Shown: one piece after another, positions 8,704-17,583 of the stretch | How positions within the stretch are numbered: position 1 is the stretch's first letter | Layout of the letters: every line of letters starts with the position of its first letter | Assembly: GCF_000359745.1 (NCBI RefSeq) | Contig: NZ_AQHN01000095.1 | Location: 80,791 to 144,790, forward strand | Reading direction: 5' to 3' | Length of the DNA: 64,000 bases | Source of the DNA: Rhizobium freirei PRF 81 | Lineage (GTDB): Bacteria; Pseudomonadota; Alphaproteobacteria; Rhizobiales; Rhizobiaceae | Made by a program: the position numbers and the translations under genes | The notes under the pieces: generated by a model | What the model was told of the DNA's origin: nothing | The model's database searches: none | The model's input: only the letters and a program-made list of their open reading frames with translations

Positions 8704-9701
8704 GGCAGGAGCCCTCCTCTGATCTGGATCACGGCCTGATCCAACAACCGCATTACGCTGAGCGTCAACTCATGCGACACCAGAGCACTTTCACCGCAGC
8801 CTTCCCGCAGGCAGCGCCCGGCCTCTTCGATTTCCCAGCGATAGCGTTCAGCGTTGGAAGGTTCGTTAACCTCCTCCAGCTCGCGGCCCCGGGCGCTGAT
8901 CAGTGCTCGCCCGGGATTGAAGAGATTGTCGGTGACCGCAAGCCAGCCCTCGTCCCCGATCAGCTGGAAGCTGGACGAACCGCCACCTTTGGCGCCCAGA
9001 ACGAAGCCGCCCGACATCGTGGCATAACCATCGTCGTTCTTCAGCTGTATCATCGAGCCGCTGTCGACGCCGCGCTCGGTAAGCAGGGCCGAGGCGGCGA
9101 CCCGCGCACCCGTCATGAGGTTCGGGGCAAGTCCGGCGAGGATGTTCATCGGGTAGACCATGCATTCCAATGTAAAGCTGCCACCCAGATCCGGATCCTC
9201 GATCCGATGCCCCCTGGTCGCGCCCATTGGTCCGATCGAGGCCGCAAAGGCACGCGGCATTCCGATGTCCCCTGCCGCGATGACACCTGCCAGCCTGCGA
9301 AACAGCGGGTTGCAAAGCGTCCACATGGCGTCCATGACGAAGAGACCCCGCGTCCGGGCCAGCTGGATGATATCGGCTGCCTGCGATGCGTTCATCGCAA
9401 AGGGCTTTTCGACGAGCACCGGCTTGCCGCTTTCCAGCACCATCCGGGCGTGGGCATGATGATGGCTGTGCGGCGTCGCGATATAGACGATGTCAACCCG
9501 TGGATCGGCTGTGAGCGCGGCGTAATCGCCATAGGCCGTCGCGATGTCATGGCGATCGGCAAAGGCTTTGGCCCTAACAAGATCGCGGGAAGCAACCGCG
9601 ACGCAGCGCGCACCGGTGGTGCGGGCGAGATCCTCGGCAAACAGTTGGGCAATCCACCCGGGGCCGATGATGCCCCAGCCGATGTCGGCGGTCTCTGGCA
9701 T
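8700..9701 (-). CDS. Gfo/Idh/MocA family oxidoreductase
   Basis: A 333-residue NAD(P)-dependent dehydrogenase. The Rossmann glycine motif is GIIGPGWIAQL at residues 10-20, then YIATPHSHH, and the EKP motif is at 98-100 (PVLVEKPFAMNA). GGAG precedes the ATG. It is four bases from the DUF1080 stop and overlaps the TolB-like gene by four bases, so the three are translationally linked. The neighbouring DUF1080 protein belongs to the family now associated with hydrolysis of 3-keto disaccharides, which makes C3 oxidation or the reverse reduction a plausible role for this enzyme. Confidence 0.9.
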   Translation of the reverse strand: MPETADIGWGIIGPGWIAQLFAEDLARTTGARCVAVASRDLVRAKAFADRHDIATAYGDYAALTADPRVDIVYIATPHSHHHAHARMVLESGKPVLVEKPFAMNASQAADIIQLARTRGLFVMDAMWTLCNPLFRRLAGVIAAGDIGMPRAFAASIGPMGATRGHRIEDPDLGGSFTLECMVYPMNILAGLAPNLMTGARVAASALLTERGVDSGSMIQLKNDDGYATMSGGFVLGAKGGGSSSFQLIGDEGWLAVTDNLFNPGRALISARGRELEEVNEPSNAERYRWEIEEAGRCLREGCGESALVSHELTLSVMRLLDQAVIQIRGGLLP

Positions 9702-9704
9702 TGC

Positions 9705-10559
9705 TCAAAGCTCCTTGATGCGGATATTGCGCCAGCGGCAAGCGGCTGTGCGGCCCCAGCGCCCCTCGCCCAGCCTCTTGTCGTTGTCATGAACCTCGAA
9801 AGCGATATGTCCCTTAGGCCCAAGGAAATCGGTCACCGCATCGGCGTCGTAGTTCGGAAACTTCATCGTGGCGAGGTCGATGGACGCAATCAGCAATCCA
9901 TTGATCCACACTGAAGCCTTGGGCTTAGGCCCGGCGATCCGAACGCGAAAGGCGTTCCAATCGTCGAATTTCCAGGCGGACAGAAAGTCCTCGACGGAAC
10001 AAGACTCGGTCAGCAAATCGCGCTTGGCCTGGGTGAAGGGTTCGATCGAGGTTTTCGGATCGTCCTGGCAGAGGCCGATGGGTTTTCCATCGGCGTCGAG
10101 CACCACATCCAGGGCGAAAGGCACGGCGTGAAAGCCGCTGATGCCATTGCCATAAAAGCCACCGATCGAGCCGGATTGTCGGTGGTCAAGCAGGACCTGG
10201 AAGCCGTGAAAGGTGTCAGGCTTCTTGCGCAGCATGATCCCGGTGTCGGCGGGCCAGTCCGGCTTGGCCTCGAAGATCAGTTCGAAATCGCCATAGGTCT
10301 TCTCGGTGACCAGATAGCCGCCCCAGCCGCTGCCGGGCCTGTCCTGCCGGCCGACAATCGCTCCATCCTCCACTGTCCAGACCGCGGGATGCAGGGCAGC
10401 CTGCTCGTTGTAGTCGGCTGGGAAGGCATCCGGATGAGCTTCTTGCACGGTCGGGCCGCCCGGCCACATCTGGCCATAGGTACGCGGCGTCGCGAACCAG
10501 CCGTTCAGCGTATTGCCATCGAAAATTGGGGTAAAACCATTCTCATCCGCGTACGTCAT
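9705..10559 (-). CDS. DUF1080 / 3-keto-disaccharide hydrolase-like protein
   Basis: A 284-residue concanavalin-like beta-sandwich protein of the DUF1080 family (FTPIFDGNTLNGWF at the N-terminus, WTVEDGAIVG, YGDFELIFEAK, and RNIRIKEL at the end). Members characterised elsewhere cleave glycosides whose sugar has been oxidised at C3. I choose the ATG at 10559, seven bases after AAAGGAC, over the TTG at 10565. No signal peptide is seen, so it probably acts in the cytoplasm, although many relatives are exported. It sits between the ATPase and a Gfo/Idh gene in one operon. Family is secure; the specific reaction is inferred. Confidence 0.85.
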   Translation of the reverse strand: MTYADENGFTPIFDGNTLNGWFATPRTYGQMWPGGPTVQEAHPDAFPADYNEQAALHPAVWTVEDGAIVGRQDRPGSGWGGYLVTEKTYGDFELIFEAKPDWPADTGIMLRKKPDTFHGFQVLLDHRQSGSIGGFYGNGISGFHAVPFALDVVLDADGKPIGLCQDDPKTSIEPFTQAKRDLLTESCSVEDFLSAWKFDDWNAFRVRIAGPKPKASVWINGLLIASIDLATMKFPNYDADAVTDFLGPKGHIAFEVHDNDKRLGEGRWGRTAACRWRNIRIKEL

Positions 10560-10603
10560 CGGCAATGTCCTTTCGGGTGGAGGGTGAAGTGAACCGCAGG
10601 TGC

Positions 10604-11716
10604 TCAGAGCCGCTGCCCGCTTTGTGCGTCGAAGAGCGAAACCAGAGCTGGATCGATTTCAAATGTGATATGGGAGGCCTCGTCGAAGCCCTGAAGCGTA
10701 TCGACCCGGATCGAAAGGGGATCTTGGCCAAGACGCCCCCAGAGGAGCGTCTCCGCGCCCATAGGTTCGGCCGAGACGATGGGGCTGGACGCATGAAAGA
10801 GTGACTGGCCGGTAAGGCGCGTTCCGACATGCTCGGGCCGTAGTCCAAGGGTAGCCTTGCCGGGTATGGGAGTCGCGGTGGCAAACTTGTAGCCGGTCAG
10901 GGACAGTTCAAACCCGCGTCCGACGAACGTCGCCTCCGCGCCCCGCACCTGCACTTCGCCATCGAAGAAGTTCATGCTGGGCGAACCGATGAAGCCTGCC
11001 ACGAAGCGGTTTTGCGGGTGACGGTAGATCTCCTTCGGCGTTCCGATCTGACGGATCACGCCGCCTTCCATCACGGCGATGCGATCGGCAAGGGTCAGCG
11101 CCTCGATCTGGTCGTGGGTTACGAAAATCATCGTCGTGCCCAATTGCTTGTGGAGCCGCTTCAATTCTCCGCGCAACTCGGTCCGGAGCTTTGCGTCGAG
11201 ATTGGACAGGGGTTCGTCAAAGAGGAAGACGCCGGCATGCCGCACCAACGCCCGTCCGATCGCGACCCGCTGCCGCTGGCCGCCTGAAAGCTGGCGCGGC
11301 TTGCGCTCGAGAAGTGCTGTCAGTTGCAGGATCTCCGCCGCCTCGGTCACCCGCCTGTCGATCACTGCCTTGTCGGCCCCGGTCATGCGCAGACCGAAAG
11401 ACAGGTTTCCCCGCACCGTCATTTGCGGATAAAGCGCGTAGGATTGGAACACCATGCCGATATCGCGATCCTTGGGTTCATGCCAGGTGACGTTTTCGTC
11501 GCCGATCCAGATCTGGCCGCCAGAGACGTCCCGAAGCCCTGCGATGACGCTGAGTAGCGTGGACTTGCCGCAGCCCGAGGCCCCGAGAAGAACGATGAAT
11601 TCTCCCGGGGCGATCTCGAAGTCCAGCTCGCGGATCACGTGAACCGCCCCGTATGAGACGCGCACCTTGCGGACAGAGACGCCCTTGGCCTTTCCCTCTT
11701 TCAAAATATTGTCCAT
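10604..11716 (-). CDS. Sugar ABC transporter ATPase, UgpC/MalK-like
   Basis: A 370-residue ATP-binding subunit. Walker A is at residues 45-53 (GASGCGKST), the ABC signature LSGGQ at 143-147, Walker B with DEP at 167-169, and a VTHDQ switch histidine follows. The C-terminal third is the TOBE/OB regulatory region seen in MalK and UgpC (LGLRPEHVG). It starts three bases after the stop of the permease gene and is part of the importer at 11720-14826. As the only CUT1-type ATPase in the window, it could also energise the ATPase-less importer at 1-2416; that sharing is known for MsmK-type proteins but is only a guess here. Confidence 0.94.
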   Translation of the reverse strand: MDNILKEGKAKGVSVRKVRVSYGAVHVIRELDFEIAPGEFIVLLGASGCGKSTLLSVIAGLRDVSGGQIWIGDENVTWHEPKDRDIGMVFQSYALYPQMTVRGNLSFGLRMTGADKAVIDRRVTEAAEILQLTALLERKPRQLSGGQRQRVAIGRALVRHAGVFLFDEPLSNLDAKLRTELRGELKRLHKQLGTTMIFVTHDQIEALTLADRIAVMEGGVIRQIGTPKEIYRHPQNRFVAGFIGSPSMNFFDGEVQVRGAEATFVGRGFELSLTGYKFATATPIPGKATLGLRPEHVGTRLTGQSLFHASSPIVSAEPMGAETLLWGRLGQDPLSIRVDTLQGFDEASHITFEIDPALVSLFDAQSGQRL

Positions 11717-11719
11717 GTC

Positions 11720-12607
11720 TTATCCCTTCAACGCGCCATCGGAAATTCCACGGACGAACCATCGGCCCGAGGCGAAATAGACCAAGAGTGGCACCATGGC
11801 AGCGAGCATCGTGGCAGCCATATTCACGTTGTATTCCTTCTCGCCGTATTGGCTGGTGACGATCGAGGTGAGCAGCACCGTGATGGGTTGGTTCGGTCGC
11901 CCCGCGAAGATCAGGCTGAAGAGGTAGTCGTTCCAAGAGCCGGTAAATTGCAGGATGACTGCCACGATCACGATCGGTGTGGAAATGGGCAGCAGGACAT
12001 AGGCGAAGATCGACCAGAACCCACCGCCGTCGATGCGCGCCGCGCTGAACATCTCTTCAGGAACCGCAGCATAGAAGTTGCGAAAGAGAAGTGTGGTGAT
12101 CGGAAGCGTGAACCCCGTGTGGATCAGGATAATCCCGGGCAAGGTGCCGAAGAGGCCGGTTGACGTCATCATGCGGACCAGCGGGAAGATGAAGACCTGG
12201 ATCGGTACGAAGGTGCTCACCAACAGCAACGTGAACACGAGATTTGCCCCGCGAAACCGCCAAAAGGACAAGGCATAGCCATTGATGGCTCCGAGGATCA
12301 CTGGAAAGAGTGTGCCTGGAATGGCGATCTTGAAAGAATTGAGCATGCCCGGACTGATCCCTTTGCAAACCCGCCCAGTGCAAGCACTCGACCAAGCCTT
12401 GGCCCAGGCATCGAATGTGAGTTCCTTTGGAAAGGCAAAAAGATTGCCGGTCCGGATCTCTGCCATCGGCTTCAGCGACGTGATGATCATCACATAGACG
12501 GGCAAGAGGAAGAACCCCGCCGACACACCGAGGAAGACATAGATGGCGATGCGGGACGCGGAGATTGTCCGGGGCTTGGGTCCCTCTGGAGTAACGGCGC
12601 GGTTCAT
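11720..12607 (-). CDS. Carbohydrate ABC transporter permease, MalG-like
   Basis: A 295-residue inner-membrane permease with about six membrane helices. The EAA-type loop is visible as EEMFSAARIDGGGFW followed by LPIS, and ends near the C-terminal WFVRGISDGALKG typical of MalG-like subunits. The ATG at 12607 overlaps the stop of the preceding permease (ATGA); the longer open frame upstream is a shadow of that gene. It pairs with the MalF-like permease at 12604 and the ATPase at 10604. Confidence 0.92.
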   Translation of the reverse strand: MNRAVTPEGPKPRTISASRIAIYVFLGVSAGFFLLPVYVMIITSLKPMAEIRTGNLFAFPKELTFDAWAKAWSSACTGRVCKGISPGMLNSFKIAIPGTLFPVILGAINGYALSFWRFRGANLVFTLLLVSTFVPIQVFIFPLVRMMTSTGLFGTLPGIILIHTGFTLPITTLLFRNFYAAVPEEMFSAARIDGGGFWSIFAYVLLPISTPIVIVAVILQFTGSWNDYLFSLIFAGRPNQPITVLLTSIVTSQYGEKEYNVNMAATMLAAMVPLLVYFASGRWFVRGISDGALKG

Positions 12608-13524
12608 TCTTGCTCTCCCCCTGCCGAGCGCAATTGGCGCAGTCGGATGATGATCCATGGCAGGCCTACCAAGAGCGAGATGGCCAGCAGCATGATGATT
12701 GCGGCTGCCGTCGCCTGGCCGAGGTTGGATCGCTGGAAAAGCATGTCCATGACGTATTTGGCCGGAACTTCGGTCGAAATGCCCGGCCCGCCTCCCGTCA
12801 TGACGACGACGAGGTCGTAGATCTTGATCGCGGTCAGCGACAGGAGCACAGCCGCAGTCGCGATCATCGGGCGGATCATTGCGGGAATGACATAAATATA
12901 GACCCGCCATCTGGCGACGCCGTCAACACGCGTTGCATTCCAGATGTCCTGGTCGACGCCCCGCAGCCCGGCGAGCATAATGATCATTCCAAGACCGGTC
13001 GCCTGCCACACGCCAGCACCGACCAGCGCGTAGATGGCGGTCTCCTTGCGTGCCAGCCAGTCAAACTTGAAGTCGGAAAAGCCCCAATTCCGAACGGCCG
13101 CCTGAATTCCATATGTCGGATCGAACAGCCACTGCCAGACGATCCCCGTCACCACGAAGCTCAGCGAGGCCGACATCAGGAAGATCGTGCGGAAACCGTC
13201 TTCGAACCGAATATTTTGGTCCAGGAGGACCGCAAGCACATAGCCAAGCGCCAGACATCCGCCGATGAACAGAAGGCCGAAGACCGCGACATTGACGACC
13301 GCCACCTGCCAGAGGTCGGACCCGAATAATCTGATATATTGCTCAAGACCGACGAAATCATTGCTCGGAAGCAGTTTGGAGGACGTAAAAGACGTCCAGA
13401 CCGTCCACAAGAGGCCGAAGCAAAGCACGACGACGACAAAAAAGATTGTCGGGGTCATGGCAACGACGGCAGGTAGTCTGCGTAGCGATACAGGCAGGGC
13501 CATGGCGTGTTTCCATTGGAGCAT
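12604..13524 (-). CDS. Sugar ABC transporter permease, MalF-like
   Basis: A 306-residue inner-membrane permease. A hydrophobic helix near residues 18-42 is followed by a periplasmic stretch and about five more helices. The ATPase-docking loop appears as DIWNATRVDGVARWRVYIY. The ATG at 13524 has GGAG about eleven bases upstream; an internal ATG (13503, MALPVSLRR) is possible. The gene lies between the binding-protein gene (with a hairpin in between) and the MalG-like gene. Confidence 0.92.
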   Translation of the reverse strand: MLQWKHAMALPVSLRRLPAVVAMTPTIFFVVVVLCFGLLWTVWTSFTSSKLLPSNDFVGLEQYIRLFGSDLWQVAVVNVAVFGLLFIGGCLALGYVLAVLLDQNIRFEDGFRTIFLMSASLSFVVTGIVWQWLFDPTYGIQAAVRNWGFSDFKFDWLARKETAIYALVGAGVWQATGLGMIIMLAGLRGVDQDIWNATRVDGVARWRVYIYVIPAMIRPMIATAAVLLSLTAIKIYDLVVVMTGGGPGISTEVPAKYVMDMLFQRSNLGQATAAAIIMLLAISLLVGLPWIIIRLRQLRSAGGEQE

Positions 13525-13565
13525 AGCTGGTTAAGCTCCTTGCGAATGGGGCGAGACGGGCTACT

Positions 13566-13587
13566 GGCGGGTCGGGAGAAACCCGCC
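13566..13587 (-). terminator. Hairpin between binding-protein and permease genes
   Basis: Seven-base arms (13566-13572 and 13581-13587) with an 8-base loop sit just after the binding-protein stop at 13603. As at 1065-1100 and 23715-23735, the position suggests partial termination or 3' protection that keeps binding-protein mRNA abundant. There is no T tract. Confidence 0.5.
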
Positions 13588-13602
13588 GGCGTGAACCAGA
13601 GC

Positions 13603-14826
13603 CTAGTTCGTGGACTGGAACGTTTTGAGCATCGCGTCGACCAAACTTTTTGGCGCCGCGCCTTCGTCGCTCCAGTATTGTGCGATGACGTTCAGCATGC
13701 CCTTGCGGCGGTCGGCAGACAGAATGTAGGAATGGGCAGGAAGGCGCTTGGCTGGGTCCTGGAGTACGGCCATGGCCTTTTGAGTGCACTCGTCCATGTG
13801 ACTCACGTCGGCGTCGAGGATGCTCGGCATCGAGCCCTTCACAGTGTTGAAAGCCACCTGGGTCGCCTGATCGAGCATGACCGAAGCCAGGAGGATCTGG
13901 CCGGGCCGCTGTGACTCCTTCTTCGGGAAGATAAATGCGTCGCCGGACAGGATCACCGCATCGCTCTGTGGTCCCAGCATGCAGCCATAGTCCACACCCG
14001 GCTTCTGCCCGGCCGCCGAGAATTCGCCCTTGGCCCAATCGCCCATCACCATCATGGCGGCCTGACCGGTTGCGACCATGTTGACCGCGACGTTCCACTG
14101 ACGCCCGGGGCTGCCCTCGTCGTCATAGTTTCTCAGCCGCCCGAAAATTTCCGCTGCCTTCTTGAACCCGTCCGACTTGATGGCCGCCTCGTAATCGTCC
14201 GTCTGTATCTGCCGATAGACATCCGGGGCCACACCGGCCAGAACCTTGTTGAAGAGGATCGCCAGCTGCCAGTCCTGGCCGCCAACGGCCAGAGGAATCA
14301 CGCCCGCCGCCTTGATCTTGTCCATTGCGGCGAAAAGCTCGTCGTAGGTCTTGGGCTCTTCAATGCCTACTTTCTTGAACACGGCCTTCGAATACCACAA
14401 CCAGACTTCAGACTGTGCGTTGACCGGCGCAGCATAGACATGACCATCACGGGTGATGGCGTTCCAAACGAAATCAGGGAGCCGCTCCTTCCATTTCTGT
14501 TCTGTAGCGACGGAATCGATGTCAGAGAGAAGGCCCGCTTTGTAGAGTTCGTCCAGATCGCTGCCCGTGGCGAACTTCGCCGCCCCCATCGGATCCCCCG
14601 CAACAATGCGTGTCACTGCCGGAGCAATCGAATCGCCTGGGACCGCATCATCGATCCAAGTCCCACCCTTGGCCTCGAAGGCTGATGCTATGGCGTTCAG
14701 GGCGACCGACTCACCGCCCGACACCCAATTGGTATAAACCTCGACACTCAGGTCCTGCGCCTGCGCCGACGTCGTCAGCAACAGCGCGACTAGACCGCCA
14801 AGAGCAGCCATCTTACCGTGAAGCAT
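13603..14826 (-). CDS. Extracellular sugar-binding protein of an ABC importer
   Basis: A 407-residue periplasmic solute-binding protein. A signal peptide (MLHGKMAALGGLVALLL, cleavage after AQA near residue 23) leads into SVEVYTNWVSGGES, which is typical of family 1 sugar-binding proteins that start with a beta strand and then a GGE motif. The start is supported by GGAGGAGG ahead of the ATG. It is the first gene of the operon that runs to the Gfo/Idh gene at 6179 and is divergent from a LacI gene at 15061. The ligand is unknown; downstream enzymes point to a glucoside or other glycoside. Confidence 0.92.
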   Translation of the reverse strand: MLHGKMAALGGLVALLLTTSAQAQDLSVEVYTNWVSGGESVALNAIASAFEAKGGTWIDDAVPGDSIAPAVTRIVAGDPMGAAKFATGSDLDELYKAGLLSDIDSVATEQKWKERLPDFVWNAITRDGHVYAAPVNAQSEVWLWYSKAVFKKVGIEEPKTYDELFAAMDKIKAAGVIPLAVGGQDWQLAILFNKVLAGVAPDVYRQIQTDDYEAAIKSDGFKKAAEIFGRLRNYDDEGSPGRQWNVAVNMVATGQAAMMVMGDWAKGEFSAAGQKPGVDYGCMLGPQSDAVILSGDAFIFPKKESQRPGQILLASVMLDQATQVAFNTVKGSMPSILDADVSHMDECTQKAMAVLQDPAKRLPAHSYILSADRRKGMLNVIAQYWSDEGAAPKSLVDAMLKTFQSTN

Positions 14827-14989
14827 TCCAGTTTCCTCCTCCAGGGTTGCAAGACTTCCGCGATCTGCCTCCTGGCGACGGCGGTCAGGCCAATTGACGG
14901 CAACCTTCTTTCTCTTTCCCTAGCGCCCCACTCCTCAATGGCACACCATTCGTAGGTCAGAAATTTGTAGTAAGGATGCGTCTATTTAG

Positions 14990-15007
14990 TGTGGTAGCGT
15001 TACTACA
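14990..15007. promoter_or_regulatory. Imperfect CG-centred palindrome, candidate LacI operator
   Basis: TGTGGTAG-CG-TTACTACA has 6 of 8 matching half-site positions around a central CG, as in many LacI-family sites. The half-site TGTAGTAA is repeated at 14966-14973. Both lie in the 234-bp space between the divergent importer operon (14826) and the LacI gene (15061). Binding is inferred from position and symmetry. I see nothing else recognisable in this spacer. Confidence 0.45.
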
Positions 15008-15060
15008 TTCGCTTTGCAAGTGGTTTATTGTGCTGTATGCACAACTGAGGCACTGACTGT

Positions 15061-16122
15061 ATGGAGAACGCATTGACGCGGCAGCGGAAATCGACTTTGG
15101 CGGATATCGCTGCGAAGACCGGATACGGCACCAACACGGTATCTCTGGCTTTACGGGGCAGTACGCGGATATCGCAGGCGGCCCGAGACACGATCATCAA
15201 GGCTGCAGAAGCGCTGGACTATGTACCGAACAACACGGCCAAGGCGCTCGTCCTGAAACGCAGCAATACCGTGGGTATGTTGGTCGAGTATCTGACCAAT
15301 CCGCAGCCGACAGCGGTCGCTACGGCCTTACAGCGGGAAATGTCGGATCGCGGCTACAGCGTGCTCTTTGCGACAAGCAGCACACCGGAACAGGAAGCCG
15401 CCGCGATCGAGATGTTCCGACGGCACATGGTCGATGGGCTGCTGATCTATCCGGTGGACCATACCAACCTAAGCCATTTGCACCGCTTAAGAGAACGAAA
15501 TTTTCCGGTCGTCATGCTGGTCGGCGCCCGGGACACTGGTCTCGATGCCGTTGGTGTCGATGAGTTTCAGGCTTCTTACGACGCCACGACACACCTGATA
15601 GCGCTTGGCCACAAACGGATCGGCGCGCTCGGGCCAACCAAGGATAAGCCTCTGAAAATCGAAGGTTTCCGGCATGCGCACCGGGTGCATGGCCTTCCTC
15701 TCGATGAACGACAAATCTATGAACCCGTTGGCTTCAGCATGGCAGCCGGATATGACGGTATGGCCATATTGGCCGAGCGGGATCTCGGACTTACAGCCCT
15801 TTTTGCAGCGTCCGACATGTTTGCGCTTGGGGCTATGCGGTGGGCGAAAGTCAAAGGAGTGTCCGTTCCCGAACAATTGTCCATCGTGGGTTATGACAAC
15901 ATCGAATATGGGGAGTTCTCCAATACTACTCTGACCAGCGTCCGCAACGACGGTGGGACGCTGGCAAAGGCAGCTGTAGAACGACTGATCGCGCTCATGG
16001 AGACGGATGGCCCCTTGCCGCCTCCGACCTTGACGCTCCTTCCGGGTGAACTCGTCGTCCGCGAGAGCTCGTCTCGCCCCGGGCGGCGCTCGTGGGCGTC
16101 TGGACAAACCGATAAGCTATGA
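15061..16122 (+). CDS. LacI-family transcriptional regulator
   Basis: A 353-residue LacI-type regulator. Helix-turn-helix is at about residues 11-35 (STLADIAAKTGYGTNTVSLAL), the hinge reads LDYVPNNTAKAL, and the effector domain includes MVDGLLIYPVD and the C-terminal VPEQLSIVGYDNIEYGEF hallmark. It is divergent from the importer operon starting at 14826. It probably senses the imported sugar or a phosphorylated or keto derivative and controls 6179-14826. The last roughly 15 residues (arginine and serine rich) are not conserved in the family. Confidence 0.92.
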   Translation: MENALTRQRKSTLADIAAKTGYGTNTVSLALRGSTRISQAARDTIIKAAEALDYVPNNTAKALVLKRSNTVGMLVEYLTNPQPTAVATALQREMSDRGYSVLFATSSTPEQEAAAIEMFRRHMVDGLLIYPVDHTNLSHLHRLRERNFPVVMLVGARDTGLDAVGVDEFQASYDATTHLIALGHKRIGALGPTKDKPLKIEGFRHAHRVHGLPLDERQIYEPVGFSMAAGYDGMAILAERDLGLTALFAASDMFALGAMRWAKVKGVSVPEQLSIVGYDNIEYGEFSNTTLTSVRNDGGTLAKAAVERLIALMETDGPLPPPTLTLLPGELVVRESSSRPGRRSWASGQTDKL

Positions 16123-16367
16123 GGTTTGCTCGAATTCGGAGCGAACTTCACTCGTCGATAGCCCCTTCCCCGCAACTCTCTGCCGGATCCCCGCCATGCA
16201 GCCGTCTGCTCGCGCCCCCTTGAGCCAGAGGGCTGAGTGTCTCCCACTGGTTGCGAATTCGTGTTATCGCAATCCAGGCCACCTGAAGCCCGTTCGTGGA
16301 CTTAGGCCTCGTACCCGTGGTTCTAGATATCGTCATCCCCTGTTAGTCAAATCGAAGGCAAGAGAGA

Positions 16368-17258
16368 ATGGAGAAAGTGCGCGCGCTTGCAACGTTCATT
16401 CAGGTGGTCGACAGCGGCAGTTTTGTGACGGCAGGGAGGCAGTTGGGTGTTTCGTCTTCAGCCGTTGGAAAGGCAATATCTCGGCTTGAGGATCGATTGG
16501 GCGCGCGGCTTTTCCTGCGAAGCACGCGAAGCCTCACGTTGACACCAGAAGGTGAGGTGTTCCTTGGACGGTGTCGTCGAATTCTCGCAGAATTCGAGTT
16601 GGCCGAAGAGGAAATTCGTCAGTCCACAGAGGAACCGATCGGCCGGCTTAAGGTCAGTTTGCCGATGTTTGGTGACCCTTTTTCGACCACCCTTGCGGAG
16701 TTCCAACTGGCCCACCCAAAGGTTGAGGTCGATGTGCATTTCGCAGATCGAAAAGTGGAACTCATAGAGGAGGGCTTCGACGTTGCGCTGCGCAGTGGCG
16801 ACATCGGGAATAGCTACCTGATGAGCAGGCGGCTGGGATCGTTTCGAATGGTCGTTGTGGCCGCGCCATCGTACTTGAGTGAATTTGGTGAACCAGCCTT
16901 GCCAGAGGATCTGGAGCAGCACACCTGCATAGGTTTCCGCTCACCCGCCACCGGCCGCATCCAGCCCTGGCTCTTAGAGGTGCAGGGAAGTCTTCGGCCA
17001 CATCATCCGGTTGTAAGAACCGTGTGCAACAGCATTGAAGGGCGCATTGCATTTGCAGCCTCTGGTGTTGGACTCGCCTATCTGCCTGACTTTTCAGTGC
17101 GGCGGCTCGTTGACAATAACGTCTTGAAACTCGTGATGAATGATTTTGCAACGTTCCGAAACCAGATCCACCTCCTTTGGAGTGCCGGCCGCAATCCGCC
17201 TCCACGCACGCGGGCGTTCATCGACTTCATCAGTTCAAATCTCCACATAGGCAAATGA
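16368..17258 (+). CDS. LysR-family transcriptional regulator
   Basis: A 296-residue LysR-type regulator. The winged helix-turn-helix is at residues 1-60 (FIQVVDSGSFVTAGRQLGVS, then SRLEDRLGARLFLRSTR). A LysR substrate domain follows, with the CrgA/AphB-type motif GRLKVSLPMFGDP. It precedes the UPF0303 and Gfo/Idh genes at 17584-19128 on the same strand and may regulate them, though LysR genes are more often divergent from their targets. The 245 bp before it (16123-16367) hold no gene I can recognise. Confidence 0.9.
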   Translation: MEKVRALATFIQVVDSGSFVTAGRQLGVSSSAVGKAISRLEDRLGARLFLRSTRSLTLTPEGEVFLGRCRRILAEFELAEEEIRQSTEEPIGRLKVSLPMFGDPFSTTLAEFQLAHPKVEVDVHFADRKVELIEEGFDVALRSGDIGNSYLMSRRLGSFRMVVVAAPSYLSEFGEPALPEDLEQHTCIGFRSPATGRIQPWLLEVQGSLRPHHPVVRTVCNSIEGRIAFAASGVGLAYLPDFSVRRLVDNNVLKLVMNDFATFRNQIHLLWSAGRNPPPRTRAFIDFISSNLHIGK

Positions 17259-17313
17259 TTATTGCGGACTCAAATCTCCGCAATGATCGGACCAATCTGC
17301 GGGTTCATCTCCC

Positions 17314-17583
17314 GTGCCGCACGTAGTAGGTTCACTGCAGAAACTTGAACAGGTTCCACTCTGTTGGGCCTTGAGCGAGAGATTAAGGCAAGCAGGCCCT
17401 CAGAGGAGGGTGCTCGAGCTGCCAGAATCCTATGAGGCCGTCATTTGCTTTGTTGAAGAGCTGCGCAACGGGAGCGTATGGACCTCCGAAGAAAATACAC
17501 CAGAAATTGTAGTCTCGATTCCGCTTGCTTGCCTTGGGATCGATTTCAGGAACGAGGAAAAGGTATTGGATTACAAAGAACTG
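17314..17583 (+). other. In-frame open stretch before the second UPF0303 gene
   Basis: The UPF0303 reading frame stays open 90 codons upstream, to a GTG at 17314 with no good ribosome site. The encoded residues (acidic, e.g. ELPESYEAVICFVEELRNG) look protein-like but match nothing I know and are absent from the first copy at 7264. It could be a real N-terminal extension, the remains of another gene, or chance. Confidence 0.3.

Noticed and set aside
8520..9914. 464-codon plus-strand frame across the Gfo/Idh and TolB-like genes
   Set aside because: It runs antisense to two overlapping genes with strong family motifs and has no ribosome site.
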